64,000 bases of DNA from Symbiodinium natans (GCA_905221605.1 CAJNDS010000225.1:739001-803000); one strand, 5' to 3'; positions 22,201 through 31,025 are shown, numbered from the stretch's first letter. Notes: a model not told the origin generated them from the letters alone. Made by a program: numbers and translations.

Positions 22201-25200
22201 GTAGCGTTAAACCCCAACAAACCCCAAGCCCCAAACCCGAAGCCTCAAATCCTCCCTAAGCTTGGCACAAGTGGACAGCCGAAGCCCCAAATTCTTTGCC
22301 ACAGGCCACTGGCGTGGCTTCCTGATGTCGATTCAGAGAGAGCCGCTACGTCGGGAGATAATGATGCTTGGAAGGCAACGCTAAACCCTGGACCCTAAAC
22401 CCTAAACTCTAAACCCCAAGCCCTTAACCCTAAACCCTAAACCCTAACCCTAAACCCCAAACCCTAAACCCTGACCCCCTACGCCGCGAAATCTGAGGCC
22501 CCGGCACCAGCAAGAGATGCTGGCGCTTGATGAGCCCTCGCACCTGTGGCCAGAATACAGGATTTCCCAAAAGAGTCGTGCCCCTTTTCGGGTTTAGGGT
22601 TTAGGGTTTAGGGTTTAGGGTTTAGGGTTTAGGGTTTAGGGTTTAGGGTTTAGGGTTTTGGGTTTAGGGCTTAGGGTTTAGAGCCCTGAACCCCAAAGCG
22701 CTGTAACACTTATTGCAGAAATCCCTCCAAGAGTGCCCATAGTGTGGGAGACTCCTAACTGCGTTCAAGCCTTGGGGTTGTAGGCCTTGAGGCTTAGGGG
22801 TTCTTGGACTCTGCGCCAAAAGCTACTGGAGTTTAGGGTTTAGGGTTTGGGGTAGGGTTCAGGGTTTAGGGTTTAGGGTTCTCGAACCCCTGCACCTTCT
22901 ATAGATCTGTTAAACACGATCAACCTCACTCCTCAACCTCAAGTTCCTAGCCCCTGCCCCTGCCCTAGATACACCGAAGATCTACACAAATGCCCTTGTA
23001 CAGCCCAGACAAAAAACAACTCACCACACCCCACCCCCTCAACACCCCAAACACGCCAAACATGCCTAACACAGCGAACCCGCGCAAGCCCAAAAGGAAC
23101 CCCAATAGAATTTCATGAAGGGCTAAGTGGGCCTTATCTAGAACCATAACCCTAAACACTAGAACCCTCTACCCTAACTCCAAAACCCTAAAGACACAGG
23201 GTAGAAGGATCACCTTTAAGGAACCTTCCTCCTCAGAACGTAGGGACCCTACTTTTCTCATGCAGGGCCTCTTTAGAATCTAGGCACAAACCCTAAACAC
23301 CCCAAAACTTTTCAAACAAAACACAAAAAGCCTCCTCCATGCTCCAAACCCTAGAAAATCCCCAACCAAACTCGAAACAAAAAACTCCCCAGATGAGTAA
23401 GTTCTCCAGCCAGAGGCGCCGCCAGAGCCCTAAAGCCCCAAAACCCTAAAAACCCCTCCAAAACCCCAACAAAAACCCCAAACCCTAAACCACCCTAAAC
23501 CCTAAACCACCCTAAACCCTAAACCCAAACAAAAAACCCTAAACTCCCCAGGAGCCGAGGCGCTGCCACCGCCCTCTGCTGCTCCCGTGGAGTGCCAGCG
23601 CGCTCCACGATGCTCAGCTCCAGCTCCTCCTTGGGTTCTGGGGGCGCCTTTTTGGGTGTAGGGTTTAGGGTTTAGGGTTTAGGGTTTAGGGTTTAGGGTT
23701 TAGGGTTTAGGGTTTAGGGTTTAGGGTTTAGGGTTTAGGGTTTAGGGTTTAGGGTTTAGGGTTTAGGGTTCAGAGTTTAGGGTACTCGTCGCAAGGAACC
23801 TGAACATGCGGGCATCTGGGGCTCGAGGCCCGAAGCCCGAAGTCAGTCAAGCAAAAGCCTCAGAGGTTGGGCCCCAAACTTGGGATGTGGGGAGCATAAT
23901 ACGGGGTACCACCTATTGAGGGCTGTGAGTATAAGGGAGAACATCCCAACCACACAAACCCTGAACCGGAGCTCAATTGCAGGTTGAAGGCTTAGCTGAA
24001 GTTGAGGGTTGCAGTTTGGGATTTGAGGGTTCAGTGGTTTAGTGCCTTGGAAATGTCTTCGGCCGCTGAATATTCTGACGCCTCAGAGGAACCCTACTCT
24101 AAACTTGCACCAACGGAGGTGGTGCACCTTCGATACCCCTTGGGTTGCCGAAGGCCAAACGTCCATTCCTGCACCTCGCCCCCCCCCCCCCCCCCCCCAA
24201 AAAAAAAAAAAAAAAAACGAACCCAAAAACCCCCAAGCCTCTTAGACCCCAAAAGTTGCGCCGTAGCTGCGGCAGAGAGCAGGCCCAATGTGAGGCCGCT
24301 CCTCAGCGCGGAGCTTTGAGTGGCTTGGGGCTTTTTGGGGCTTTTTGAGACGAGAGCTCAAGGGTGTCATAAGCAAAGACTCCTTGAGGGTTGAGGGTGA
24401 GGGTGACTTTTTTGCTGAAGGCTGAAGGGCTCCTAACCCTAAACCCTAAACCCTAAACAACCCTAAGCCCAACGCCCTAACCTTCGAGCTCGCGGCAAAC
24501 ATCAGGTCTTGGTGAACAATATAAGAAGGGTTTGGGGTTTAGGGTTTAGAGTTTAAGGTTTACGGTTAGGGGTTTAGGGTTTAGGGTTTTGGGGTTTAGG
24601 GTTTAGGGTTTAGGGTTTGGGGTTTGGGGTTTGGGTTTTGGGTTTAGGGTACGAGAATCCCTACTAAGGACGGTTAGTCATACGGGGAACATCCCAAGGT
24701 TTAGGGGGAGAAGTGACACGGCTACAAGCTTGCGGCCATCCTCGAGGGCCTGAGACTCAGAAGCCTGCTTGGAGGTTCAGGGTACTTATGAGCCAATTAT
24801 AACTGGACTGAAACTGTTACTTCAAGAGGTTTAGGTTTAGGGTTTAGGGTTTAGGGTTTTGGGTTTTGGGTTTGGGTTTAGGTTTAGGGTTTTAGGAGAA
24901 CTGTACTTATAACCATATTAGAGCACTTCAGGGCTCATAAGTGGCTTGGAAGTGCAGTCTTAACTGGTCAAGAAGTACCAAGAGCCTCCAAGCTAAGCCC
25001 TGACGAGCGACCCGCATGTCTTGCTACAGGCCTTGGCTCCGTTTTTGTTCTTCGCGACTTGGAACAAGCTTAGAATCCAACTGAGGGTTTTAGGGTTTAG
25101 GGTTTAGGTTTCGGGTTTAGGGTTTATGGTTTAAGGTTTAAGGAATATGAGCTGAGCATCATCAGACCGCCAAACACACCAGTGCCGCCGCGGCTGCAAC

Positions 25201-25239
25201 ATGTACCTCGGTGTCACAGCGGTGCCCATGCCGTCTTCG
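12123..25239 (-). CDS. CNNM/CorC-like protein (DUF21 + CBS pair), at least 21 exons
   Basis: Exons in transcript order (high to low): 25178-25239, 24271-24313, 23570-23629, 22506-22543, 21780-21825, 20865-20918, 20253-20282, 19772-19829, 19077-19142, 18835-18911, 18552-18599, 18138-18197, 17194-17238, 16209-16276, 15998-16043, 15581-15634, 15260-15364, 14999-15058, 14506-14616, 14124-14186, 13858-13920. Terminal exons are probably near 12600-12727 and 12123-12194. The 21 exons total 1257 nt, one unbroken frame of 419 codons. The peptides follow the CNNM order (SGLTLGLLS, HLLLVTLLLCNAA, VLAFGEILPQ, CMTPIDRV, SGHSRIP, GILTLEDVIEE, VDETDLYIDV). The family are membrane proteins linked to Mg2+/cation transport, with a cytosolic CBS pair. 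Introns are about 165-1026 nt and loaded with telomere-like repeats. Donors are GC (10), GT (6) and GA (5). The start exon was not found; the first listed exon may not be the first. Confidence 0.88.
12600..12727 (-). CDS. candidate exon, reading frame uncertain
   Basis: An island between telomere-like tracts. One minus-strand frame has strong third-position GC (MFDLAHAQAKAKITQ after CCAAG). A second frame reads EDHSEPWKPFDGQPDSG and ends in TAG at 12600-12602. It could be the penultimate or alternative last exon of the CNNM-like gene. All three minus frames are open here, so I cannot fix the frame or the boundaries. Confidence 0.4.
12955..13080 (-). CDS. possible exon, strand uncertain
   Basis: The minus strand reads FVVKFVLWDFRHKQLIDNDP and continues FYFCSLASCASAL with coding-like composition. 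The plus strand of the same bases, after TTTGCAG, is also open as VNAQRAGAASKRAEIEG and ends in TGA at 13063-13065. The minus reading agrees with the surrounding gene, but I could not join it in phase. One of the two is probably spurious. Confidence 0.25.
13768..13850 (-). repeat. CCCTAAA tract in a CNNM-like intron
   Basis: Nearly perfect array of about eleven CCCTAAA units ending a few bases from the donor of the 13858-13920 exon. Confidence 0.95.
13858..14616 (-). CDS. C-terminal tail exons of the CNNM-like gene
   Basis: Three exons follow the CBS pair in frame. 14506-14616 gives 37 residues starting EAGAAERLRGADSSGNGR. 14124-14186 gives DLSQALPARRQSTPADLGRI plus Q. 13858-13920 gives AAQSSSVERMRRKGTGLRSA plus S. 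They have high third-position GC, AG-G acceptors and GA, GC and GT donors. Low-complexity Ser/Arg-rich tails are usual for this family, so identity rests on phase and position rather than on motifs. Confidence 0.6.
13930..14122 (+). repeat. TTTAGGG tract filling a whole intron
   Basis: About 27 units of TTTAGGG/TTTGGGG fill almost the entire 203 nt intron between the exons at 14124-14186 and 13858-13920. The intron begins directly with telomere-like sequence: GC donor, then CCTAAACC on the minus strand. Confidence 0.95.
14999..18197 (-). CDS. CBS-pair exons of the CNNM-like gene
   Basis: Seven exons encode DCMTPIDRVQSLGADAVLDE, ATMDWIVSSGHSRIP, VHEPGNKEKFLGVLLIKKL with a short tail, PEDAWPVSTQRLNPL, VVEDEPLYKILDIFRTGR, THMAVVYAKD through LGILTLEDVIE, and ELINEEIVDETDLYIDVAHE. 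These are the two CBS motifs of CNNM/CorC proteins, including the GHSRIPV and THMAVV strands and the LEDVIEE-VDETD ending. In family members this pair binds Mg-nucleotide and gates transport. Exon lengths and phases match across all junctions. Confidence 0.9.
15645..15713. repeat. hairpin in a CNNM-like intron
   Basis: AGGGAATGAGGGAAG (15645-15659) is perfectly inverted at 15699-15713 with a 39 bp loop. The left arm lies eleven bases from the acceptor of the exon at 15581-15634. Confidence 0.8.
15836..15940. repeat. foldback-family fragment (CTTGGAGGTTCA terminus)
   Basis: The segment starts CTTGGAGGTTCATGGGGGCTTATAA and carries internal CTTATAA and ACTTAGAGGACTT motifs shared with copies near 21110-21265, 24768-24988 and 45388-45498. 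The right end is unclear here. Confidence 0.5.
16450..16690 (+). repeat. long TTTAGGG tract with 8-mer TTTAGGGG variants
   Basis: A 240 bp tract in one intron of the CNNM-like gene. Its middle part (about 16535-16610) switches to the 8 bp unit TTTAGGGG before returning to TTTAGGG, which suggests local expansion of a variant. Confidence 0.95.
16833..16860. repeat. poly-G run of 28
   Basis: Mononucleotide run inside a CNNM-like intron. Its length in an assembly should be treated as approximate. Confidence 0.95.
18552..25239 (-). CDS. DUF21 transmembrane exons of the CNNM-like gene
   Basis: These eleven exons encode the membrane domain. In order they read: a hydrophobic AAAALV end, SALRSGLTLGLLSA, EELELSIVERAGTPREQQRA, VRGLIKRQHLLL, TLLLCNAAAMEALPL, VLDRLLSPIGAVLISVTA, VLAFGEILPQ, AVCKAYGLAVGAAAAPLVK, ICWPIAWPIAKLLDCVLG, then FFAGAEMAAALDIHRERG and VDIMQGALCMAQKGCQ. 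SGLTLGL, NAA-EALP, FGEI-PQ, YGLAVGA and PIAWPIAKLLD are hallmarks of DUF21/CNNM proteins. Every junction keeps the reading frame. The smallest exon is only 30 nt. Confidence 0.88.
20683..20846 (-). repeat. CCCTAAA tract in a CNNM-like intron
   Basis: About 20 CCCTAAA units, some CCCTGAA and CCCTAGC variants, next to the exon at 20865-20918. A TTTAGGG tract starts on the other side of that exon (20937), so a 54 nt exon sits between oppositely oriented arrays. Confidence 0.95.
21110..21265. repeat. foldback-family copy in an intron
   Basis: The left end GGGTTCAGGGTACTTCTAA is mirrored by GAGTACCCATGAGCCTCCA on the right. The interior has GTCCTCTAAG and CTCATAAG motifs typical of the family copies near 15836, 24768 and 45388. 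Confidence 0.5.
23656..23772 (+). repeat. uninterrupted TTTAGGG tract
   Basis: About 16 perfect TTTAGGG units, one of the cleanest arrays in the window, in the intron upstream of the exon at 23570-23629. Confidence 0.97.
24179..24217. repeat. poly-C20 followed by poly-A19
   Basis: Two abutting homopolymers. Pro- and Lys-rich open frames crossing them are artefacts. Confidence 0.95.
24768..24988. repeat. foldback element with telomere-like loop
   Basis: CTTGGAGGTTCAGGGTACTTAT at the left (from 24768) is mirrored by AAGTACCAAGAGCCTCCAAGC at the right (ending about 24988). The centre (about 24828-24895) is TTTAGGG/TTTTGGG repeat. This lies in the intron between the exons at 25178-25239 and 24271-24313. 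Confidence 0.6.
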
Positions 25240-27180
25240 CTGACATGTTACTTCCCTAAAGGGGTGCCCCTTTTATACCCCAAAAAAAGATAATAATCTT
25301 TAACATAAGAACCCCAGAACAGGTACCTAATTTGGAAACCCCAAGTCTCACTTTCGTTGCAACTTAACAGGTTCAGTTTCAGGTTTTCGGGTTCAGGGTG
25401 CTTTTGTCGTGGGCCTCTTCTTGCAGCACAACCGTGGCATTCTCACAATCACACGGCGTTCACGCGAACTGCGGAGAATCAGCAGAAGGCACCAACACTC
25501 GAAAATCCTGGCATCCATGAAGGTAGTTTCCTAAATCAGGGTCCCTTTTGGTACCCATCCGAGACGGCCCCTTCAAAAAAGGATCCGAAAAAGGGACCCT
25601 ATTTTAGAGAACTACCCATCAGCTGCCAGCATCCAGAACTCCGCGCTGCCAAATTCGACATCCGGCATGGCAATGCTTGGCTGCAATCGCACCCCTCGAC
25701 CCCCGCGGCTCAGTCTTCTCGGGACAACCTACACCGCATAGAAGGCAGTTCCTGCACCTCCTACTACACCCCTACTTCTACTGAGACCGCTACAGATGGC
25801 TGAACTGCTTCCCTACCACTGCTACGACTATACTCCAAAGCTAGCCGGCGAGCATCACAAAACAAGAAACTCCCAGCTTGGTATGTTCCCCCTTTTGCAA
25901 ACTGTCCTTACGAGGGAAATAGTACCCCCGATTATAGTCCCCATGAAGGACTTTAGTATAAGGTGGAACATCCCAAAATCAATCTCATACTCTCCTTTCG
26001 ACACGTCTCCCTCCAAAACAACAGCAACTTATCGGCACGCAAGAACCGAGGGCCCAATACTGTGGTCACCACAGGTGATAACAGGCGAGACTGGGCCAGG
26101 GTTGGGGGTTCGGGGTTCAGGCGCAATCAACCCATATCAAGCCCTCCATGTTGTTCCATGCGGAGGGTCGCAGAAATGCGCACAAGTCATAGAGCACCAC
26201 ATGCTGGCTGTTCGCTTTGGTGCTAAACCCTAGCGCGCTGCGTGGCATCAGAATCCTGCAAGTCTGCCCGCTGGGAAGGCGGGCACACTACGCACACTGG
26301 CTGTGAGCCGCTTGGCCGATGTGATCTGCATCGCACGCGTCACGTCACTGAGCAATCGGGGCCGCTACGGTGCATCGGCCTGTAGCCAGGGCCCCTTGAC
26401 AGCCGAATCACACTTAGACTCAGCGAGACGATGGGCCTCTCAGTATTCGTTTGGAATCTCTGCAAAAGGACGGCCTGTCCTACCCCGGCTCAAGTCGCAC
26501 AAGTCCGACACACAAAGCCGAAGGCACACCGCAGGCGACTTGCTTTTTCCTGGACCTTCTCGCACGCGGTGTCGACACACGAGATATTCCTACAGCTTTG
26601 GGTTGCAAGCAGCCGGCAAGCCTAGAAAAGCCACACTGTCCCTCGCAGCTGAATCCTGGCATGAGACATGAAGACTGGAACGACTGGAAGGGAAGCAGCA
26701 GCAAAGCGGCATGATCCCGAAAATACGTCAGCAAATAAGCTTGAACAGGAAGGACGTCTCAGGAGCTCCCAGTCTCCAGGTCCACGCTGCTCCGAACACC
26801 TCTTAGGCCCCTAAAGGACAAGCCACGGTGGCTCAGAGACACGCTTCGAATCCTACAGGCGCGTGATTGCACGCCGGAAAGCTGGGTTGGGCTTGCTCCT
26901 CTGTGCCCGAAAGCGTACTGAGCCACCAGCAGATACTTGAGGGCAGGGTGGACGAAGGCGAGTGTCACGCAGAGCGGCAGGCCAGCGCAAGTATTCTGGC
27001 AGGAGCAATTGAGAGCGGTGCGGAATCAGAATGGAGCAACTCCCCTAGCACAGGTCAGGACCACCCAAGGAGGTCCTCAGGTCACGGGGAAGGGGGGGCA
27101 GCCCCCTTGAGAAAAACCTTCGCCCCAAAGTACCGCAAAGTTTTTGTCAGGGCTTGAGGCTTAGAAAATGCCCGGGGCGG
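25240..27180. other. region upstream of the CNNM-like exons, no gene assigned
   Basis: It holds short foldback hairpins such as 25521-25617, and open frames on both strands without recognisable motifs. The missing first exon of the CNNM-like gene should be here or further right. A minus-strand ATG frame at about 26240-26330 (MQITSAKRLTASVRSV) is possible but unproven. Confidence 0.35.
25521..25617. repeat. palindromic MITE-like element
   Basis: AGGGTCCCTTTT (25538-25549) is inverted as AAAAGGGACCCT (25589-25600). The flanks GGTAGTTTCCTAAAT and ATTTTAGAGAACTACC continue the palindrome imperfectly, giving a foldback of about 97 bp. Confidence 0.6.
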
Positions 27181-27241
27181 GGGTTTTATAAACCCTAAAC
27201 CCTAACTAAACCCTAAACCCTAAAAACCCTTTACCAAAAGG

Positions 27242-27565
27242 GTGGATGCTGCAAGAACCAGAGACGTGCTTGGACCTCGCCAAGCCGTCCTCAAATTGCC
27301 CTCCCCCTGGCGGACCAGGGTGCTTTTCGGGGCGGTGGCTGGTTTGGGTTGGTTGGTTTTTGTTTCGGTTCTGCTGGTTTTGTTGAAGTTCCCTCGTGAT
27401 TCGTCTCACCCTTTAGGCATCGAGCAGAATCGCCCACTTCACAGCGTATGCAAAAAACAGCACTGTGTAAAGTTCAACTTGTGCTTGCCCACTTGGTGCC
27501 AGGTTGCTGAAGCTAAAGTGGAGCGTTTTACTTGGCATGGGCTGTGCATGAGCATTCTTGTTTGA
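27242..27565 (+). CDS. weak ORF with one hydrophobic helix
   Basis: The plus frame has a helix VLFGAVAGLGWLVFVSVLLV followed by KFPRD. No ATG starts it; the first codon is GTG. The opposite strand has an equally open Gln/Pro-rich frame. The family is not recognised and the frame may be spurious. Confidence 0.2.
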   Translation: MDAARTRDVLGPRQAVLKLPSPWRTRVLFGAVAGLGWLVFVSVLLVLLKFPRDSSHPLGIEQNRPLHSVCKKQHCVKFNLCLPTWCQVAEAKVERFTWHGLCMSILV

Positions 27566-27714
27566 GTCCCAAGTCCTCTCAAGCATGCTGACGTGACTTG
27601 GCATGGCTCTGGCATGCTTTGACAATGAGACCGGCTTGCCCGAGCCACCTCCTCGCTGACCGACCGACACCAAAGAGCCTTCATGGAAACCCTAAACCCT
27701 AAACCCTAAACCCT

Positions 27715-27968
27715 GGATGGCAGTATACATGCCTGTGGAGCCGGGGGCAGGAATGGCTACAAGCTCTGCCAAAGACTCAGCCTTCTCATCGTGGGATGGA
27801 CAGGACAAGTGCCAAGTCTCCAGTCCAGACGACTTGCAGACAGACATGTGATACCCTTGAAAGCAGTGATGTCCAGTTGCGAGGAACAGCCCAACTTGAT
27901 CGCACCTACTTCTGACGGTGCCGCAAAGACAAAACTTCACTGAGCCGGCATGCAATGAGGAGCGCACC
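27715..27968 (-). CDS. candidate exon of an unknown minus-strand gene
   Basis: After CTAGAAG the minus strand opens VRSSLHAGSVKFCLCGTV, continues with CFQGYHMSVCKSSGLETWH and KAESLAELVAIPAPGSTGMY, and meets telomere-like repeat immediately after ATCCAG. Composition and codon use look coding, and the Cys/His-rich content suggests a small metal-binding fold. No family was recognised. It follows the pattern of the CNNM-like gene: an AG-G acceptor and an intron that begins as telomere-like repeat. Confidence 0.45.
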
Positions 27969-28389
27969 TTCTAGGATGTTCCTTGGGCAAGGCCGATGCG
28001 AACCCCCTCGAACTCGGGGGACAGTCATCAAAGGGCCCAGGGTTAGTGGGATTTTAGGGTTTGGGGTTTAGGGTTTAGGGCTTAGGGAAGATCATGATGA
28101 GTGCCTCATAGCCAATGCAAGGCCTTTTAGAGCATCGACATGCAGCCCTCATTCCCCTAAAGACTTGACATCTTGCAGCATCTATCGCGAATCTTTCACA
28201 CATTCTACAGCTACTGCCCCCTTATCGAATCGTTTGCAAAGACTTCTGGAACAACCGTCATAAGGCTGTGCGCCAAAAGAAGCTGCACGTCATTCGACAT
28301 GAGTGAAAGCTCAAACCTCGCGATACCTGGCGGGCACTGACGTTCTCAGTCTACAACCATCCGGTTCAGAAAGTGCCCCCCCCCCCCCC

Positions 28390-28693
28390 GAGTGTGATTT
28401 GCCATGTAGACCGATACACTGTCTCTGACACTGTGACTGGCCACCTAGCCACACCATCAGTCCATGAGCCGCCTTGGAAAACGGTCGGCTTCACGGATAC
28501 ATGGGTGAACCGGGCGAAGGAGAAGGAGGGGAAGCCTGTTCCCGAACTCCTTCCATCCTGGCGGCCCAAGAGGCCTCAGTTCATTCTAGCTCCAGCTCTG
28601 CCAAAAGCATCAGCGCTGCGGCCGACTGGCCTGCACCACTCACGACTGGCAACACCCGCAGCTTCGTGCATTTGCACTCCGTTCAATCACTAG
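28390..28693 (+). CDS. weak plus-strand ORF
   Basis: The frame reads VICHVDRYTVSDTVTGHLAT, then WKTVGFTDTWVNRAKEKEGK and a Pro-rich end. It begins next to a poly-C run without an ATG. No family was recognised. It may be an exon or chance. Confidence 0.25.
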
Positions 28694-29284
28694 CCGTTCT
28701 CCGTCACACGCTGCTGCGACTGCTCCGTCACAGAGACACACGGCGCAAGCGTCTCGCGAGCAAATCGCAGCAACTCTGTGCGAAGAAGACAAGCGCAACC
28801 GAAGGCACATGTGCAACCGGAGCCCTGTCGAAGCACCCTGGCTGAGCATTATAAACGGCGCGAGTACGCCGTCTAAGTTTCGGGCACACACTGACACACC
28901 CAGCATTACAGCTGCCAATCGGGACCATGGTGTCACTAGGCCTAACCCCTTGCCTAGCAGATTTCGCAGCATCCTCGTGAATCCTTCTGCCTCCCCATCC
29001 CGGAAGGCGTTTGCACGCGTTGCACGTGGTGCCGGTCCTCGCACCATTCTTCGGGCCAGGCGAGCCTGAGACAACAAGCTTTCATCTAGGGCAGCTCGCT
29101 GCATGCTGCAGAGTGCAGCTCGCTGCATGCTGCAGAGCTGCAGCGCTGTGCACCTGTCCGGCTTCATGATCTTCGTGAAAGCTCCCGATCTCTCATCTGG
29201 ACTTGCAAATTTCGCAAAAGGAGAGCTGCATGCCAGTACAGATTGGAATGGGATGTGGGACCATGTGCAGAATGAGGCTTGCAT
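28640..29284 (-). CDS. weak minus-strand ORF (about 214 codons)
   Basis: A long open frame with a plausible central part (SQARLARRMVRGPAPRATRA and MLRNLLGKGLGLVTPWSRLA). It is interrupted by a duplicated 23 bp stretch near 29096-29145 that encodes two copies of SMQRAAL. No start codon or family was recognised. It overlaps the weak plus-strand frame. Confidence 0.25.
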   Translation of the reverse strand: MQASFCTWSHIPFQSVLACSSPFAKFASPDERSGAFTKIMKPDRCTALQLCSMQRAALCSMQRAALDESLLSQARLARRMVRGPAPRATRANAFRDGEAEGFTRMLRNLLGKGLGLVTPWSRLAAVMLGVSVCARNLDGVLAPFIMLSQGASTGLRLHMCLRLRLSSSHRVAAICSRDACAVCLCDGAVAAACDGERLVIERSANARSCGCCQS

Positions 29285-29349
29285 CGTTTTGGGTCATGTC
29301 TCGCGCGGCCTTTGAAGAGCACTTCAAGTGCAGAGCTTCCGTGGCTTTA

Positions 29350-29537
29350 CGTGCACAACTGCACCTTGCACCCACCTCGACGATGACCCCTCGTTGCACG
29401 CCGACTCACATATATCTCCCACTCAGCCATGCTAGCAGGACGATATCCGCCAGCGTGTGGAATCTCAGGCACAAACACACACGTGACACGGAGACATGGG
29501 ATGGCCAAGGGCAACAGAGACGATGGAAGTGCACATG
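29350..29537. repeat. duplicated block A, copy 1
   Basis: About 185 bp (GCACAACTGCACCTTGCACC to GATGGAAGTGCACATG) recurs at about 31388-31571 with few differences. It ends exactly at the transposon insertion point. Confidence 0.85.
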
Positions 29538-30467
29538 ATCACCCCTCCTACGCCTACTAGCCGAGGGGGGGGAGGGGTATGTTAGGCAGGTGCTCTGAGC
29601 GCAGGAATGCCTAACACTACCCCAGACCTGGGGTCCACTGCTCAAACACCTGGGAGGCATCTTAAGACACACCACATACCGCCTGGGCACGCGGCATTCT
29701 GGGCAGGCACTCCATGTGACAAAAGGCACAACACGGAATGTCAAACCCCAAGTGCAGGCAGGTTCGATGCAAGCAGTCAAAAACGTCAAGTGTTTTGCGT
29801 GCCTGCATGTGCCTGTGGGCTGGGCAACGGAAGTCCCGCCAAAGCAGGTGGATGGGGACTTTCTTCTAAGTGTCGGGCGTTCTGCGGAGGGATTTCCTTC
29901 GCGACGATGAGTGCGACCAAGACCTCCTGCATGAAGATGTTTCAGCACCCCGCAGCCTCAACCTTCAAGTCTGTCCTCTGCGTAGCCAACCTGCACCTCT
30001 CAACCCAGCCTCCCAGGGCTCCGAAGGCCCCCACTCGCGACGGCGCAAGCACACATGACCCTTCATTCCTTCTGTACATCCAACCTGCTGCGACACCAAT
30101 TGGCGAATGAATCAGGTCTGAAGGGCACGTGCTTTCGGCGCGCCACTACAAGCCCTTCTAAGTTGAGTCTCAAGATTCTGGTACAAGACGCAGGACTACA
30201 AGCCCTTCTAAGTTGAGTCTCCGGGTTTTGTTATGCCTTGTCTCGGACGGCACGCCTCAGTGCATGGCCCCAGTAGCACATGAAAACATGCTCTGGCTTC
30301 TGGAACGAAATTCAGAGAAGCAGAACATGAATCCTGCAGTCGAAGAACGTCCGTCATGGTGGGTTGGGCTTGGGGTGTTATGCATTAGGGGGGGGCGGTA
30401 GGCTTTTTAATGCCTAGCAAACCCTCGGGTATCCGGCCCCCGTTAGGCATTATCTGGGAGGGGTGAT
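29538..30467. mobile_element. 930 bp TIR DNA transposon with 8 bp target duplication
   Basis: The element starts ATCACCCCTCC and ends GGAGGGGTGAT, perfect 11 bp terminal inverted repeats. It is flanked on both sides by TGCACATG (29530-29537 and 30468-30475). The paralogous block at 31564-31571 has a single TGCACATG joining the same flanking sequences, so it is the empty site. The interior holds no convincing transposase; open frames are short. An 8 bp duplication with short TIRs is typical of hAT-like elements, but the termini are not diagnostic. A 25 bp direct repeat (TACAAGCCCTTCTAAGTTGA plus GTCTC) occurs inside at about 30147 and 30196. Confidence 0.85.
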
Positions 30468-30475
30468 TGCACATG

Positions 30476-31025
30476 CAAAGTACATCTTACGCAGTGCTAG
30501 CAGAGCTAGCAGACGCAGGAGCACAACCGTCCAAGAAACCTGCATATCCTGGGTTGGAGTACGTTATCGATGTTAGGGTTTTGGGTTTCGGGCATAGGAT
30601 GTATGGATTGGGAGGGGATGCGGACTATGTGCAGAATGAGGCTTGGATCGGCACGGTTCACGTCTCGTGTGACCTCTGAAGGGTGCTTCACGTGCAGAGC
30701 TGTACAATCCCCAGTGTGTTAGGATTACTGGGATGGAAATTGGAGCTGCCAATGGCTGACGTCCCTGGGGGCTGTCATGGCTACGAGACTCCGCACCTCC
30801 CGCGTCATGGTCCTGCTAGCCTTTTACCTGAGCCTCAAGGCCAACCAGCCAAACAAATCCAAAAACGGAGACGGATATTGGCACATCGGGACACGAAACC
30901 TGCCTCCCTCCACTTACAAATGTGGGGGATGCTGTACATCTTACGCAGTGCTCGCAGAGCTAGCAGACGCAGGAGCACAACCATCCCTGAAACCTGCAAA
31001 TCCCCGGTTGGAGCACGTTACACAG
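30476..31025. repeat. duplicated block B, copy 1
   Basis: About 550 bp starting CAAAGTACATCTTACGCAGT, repeated at 31572-32100 about 1095 bp away with high identity. Each copy itself begins and ends with a CATCTTACGCAGTGCT module. Open frames here mirror each other in the two copies and carry no rec­ognised domain. Confidence 0.85.

Noticed and set aside
24002-24348. Pro/Lys-rich ORFs around 24.2 kb
   Set aside because: They depend on the C20-A19 homopolymer pair. The supported coding sequence there is the 43 nt minus-strand exon 24271-24313.
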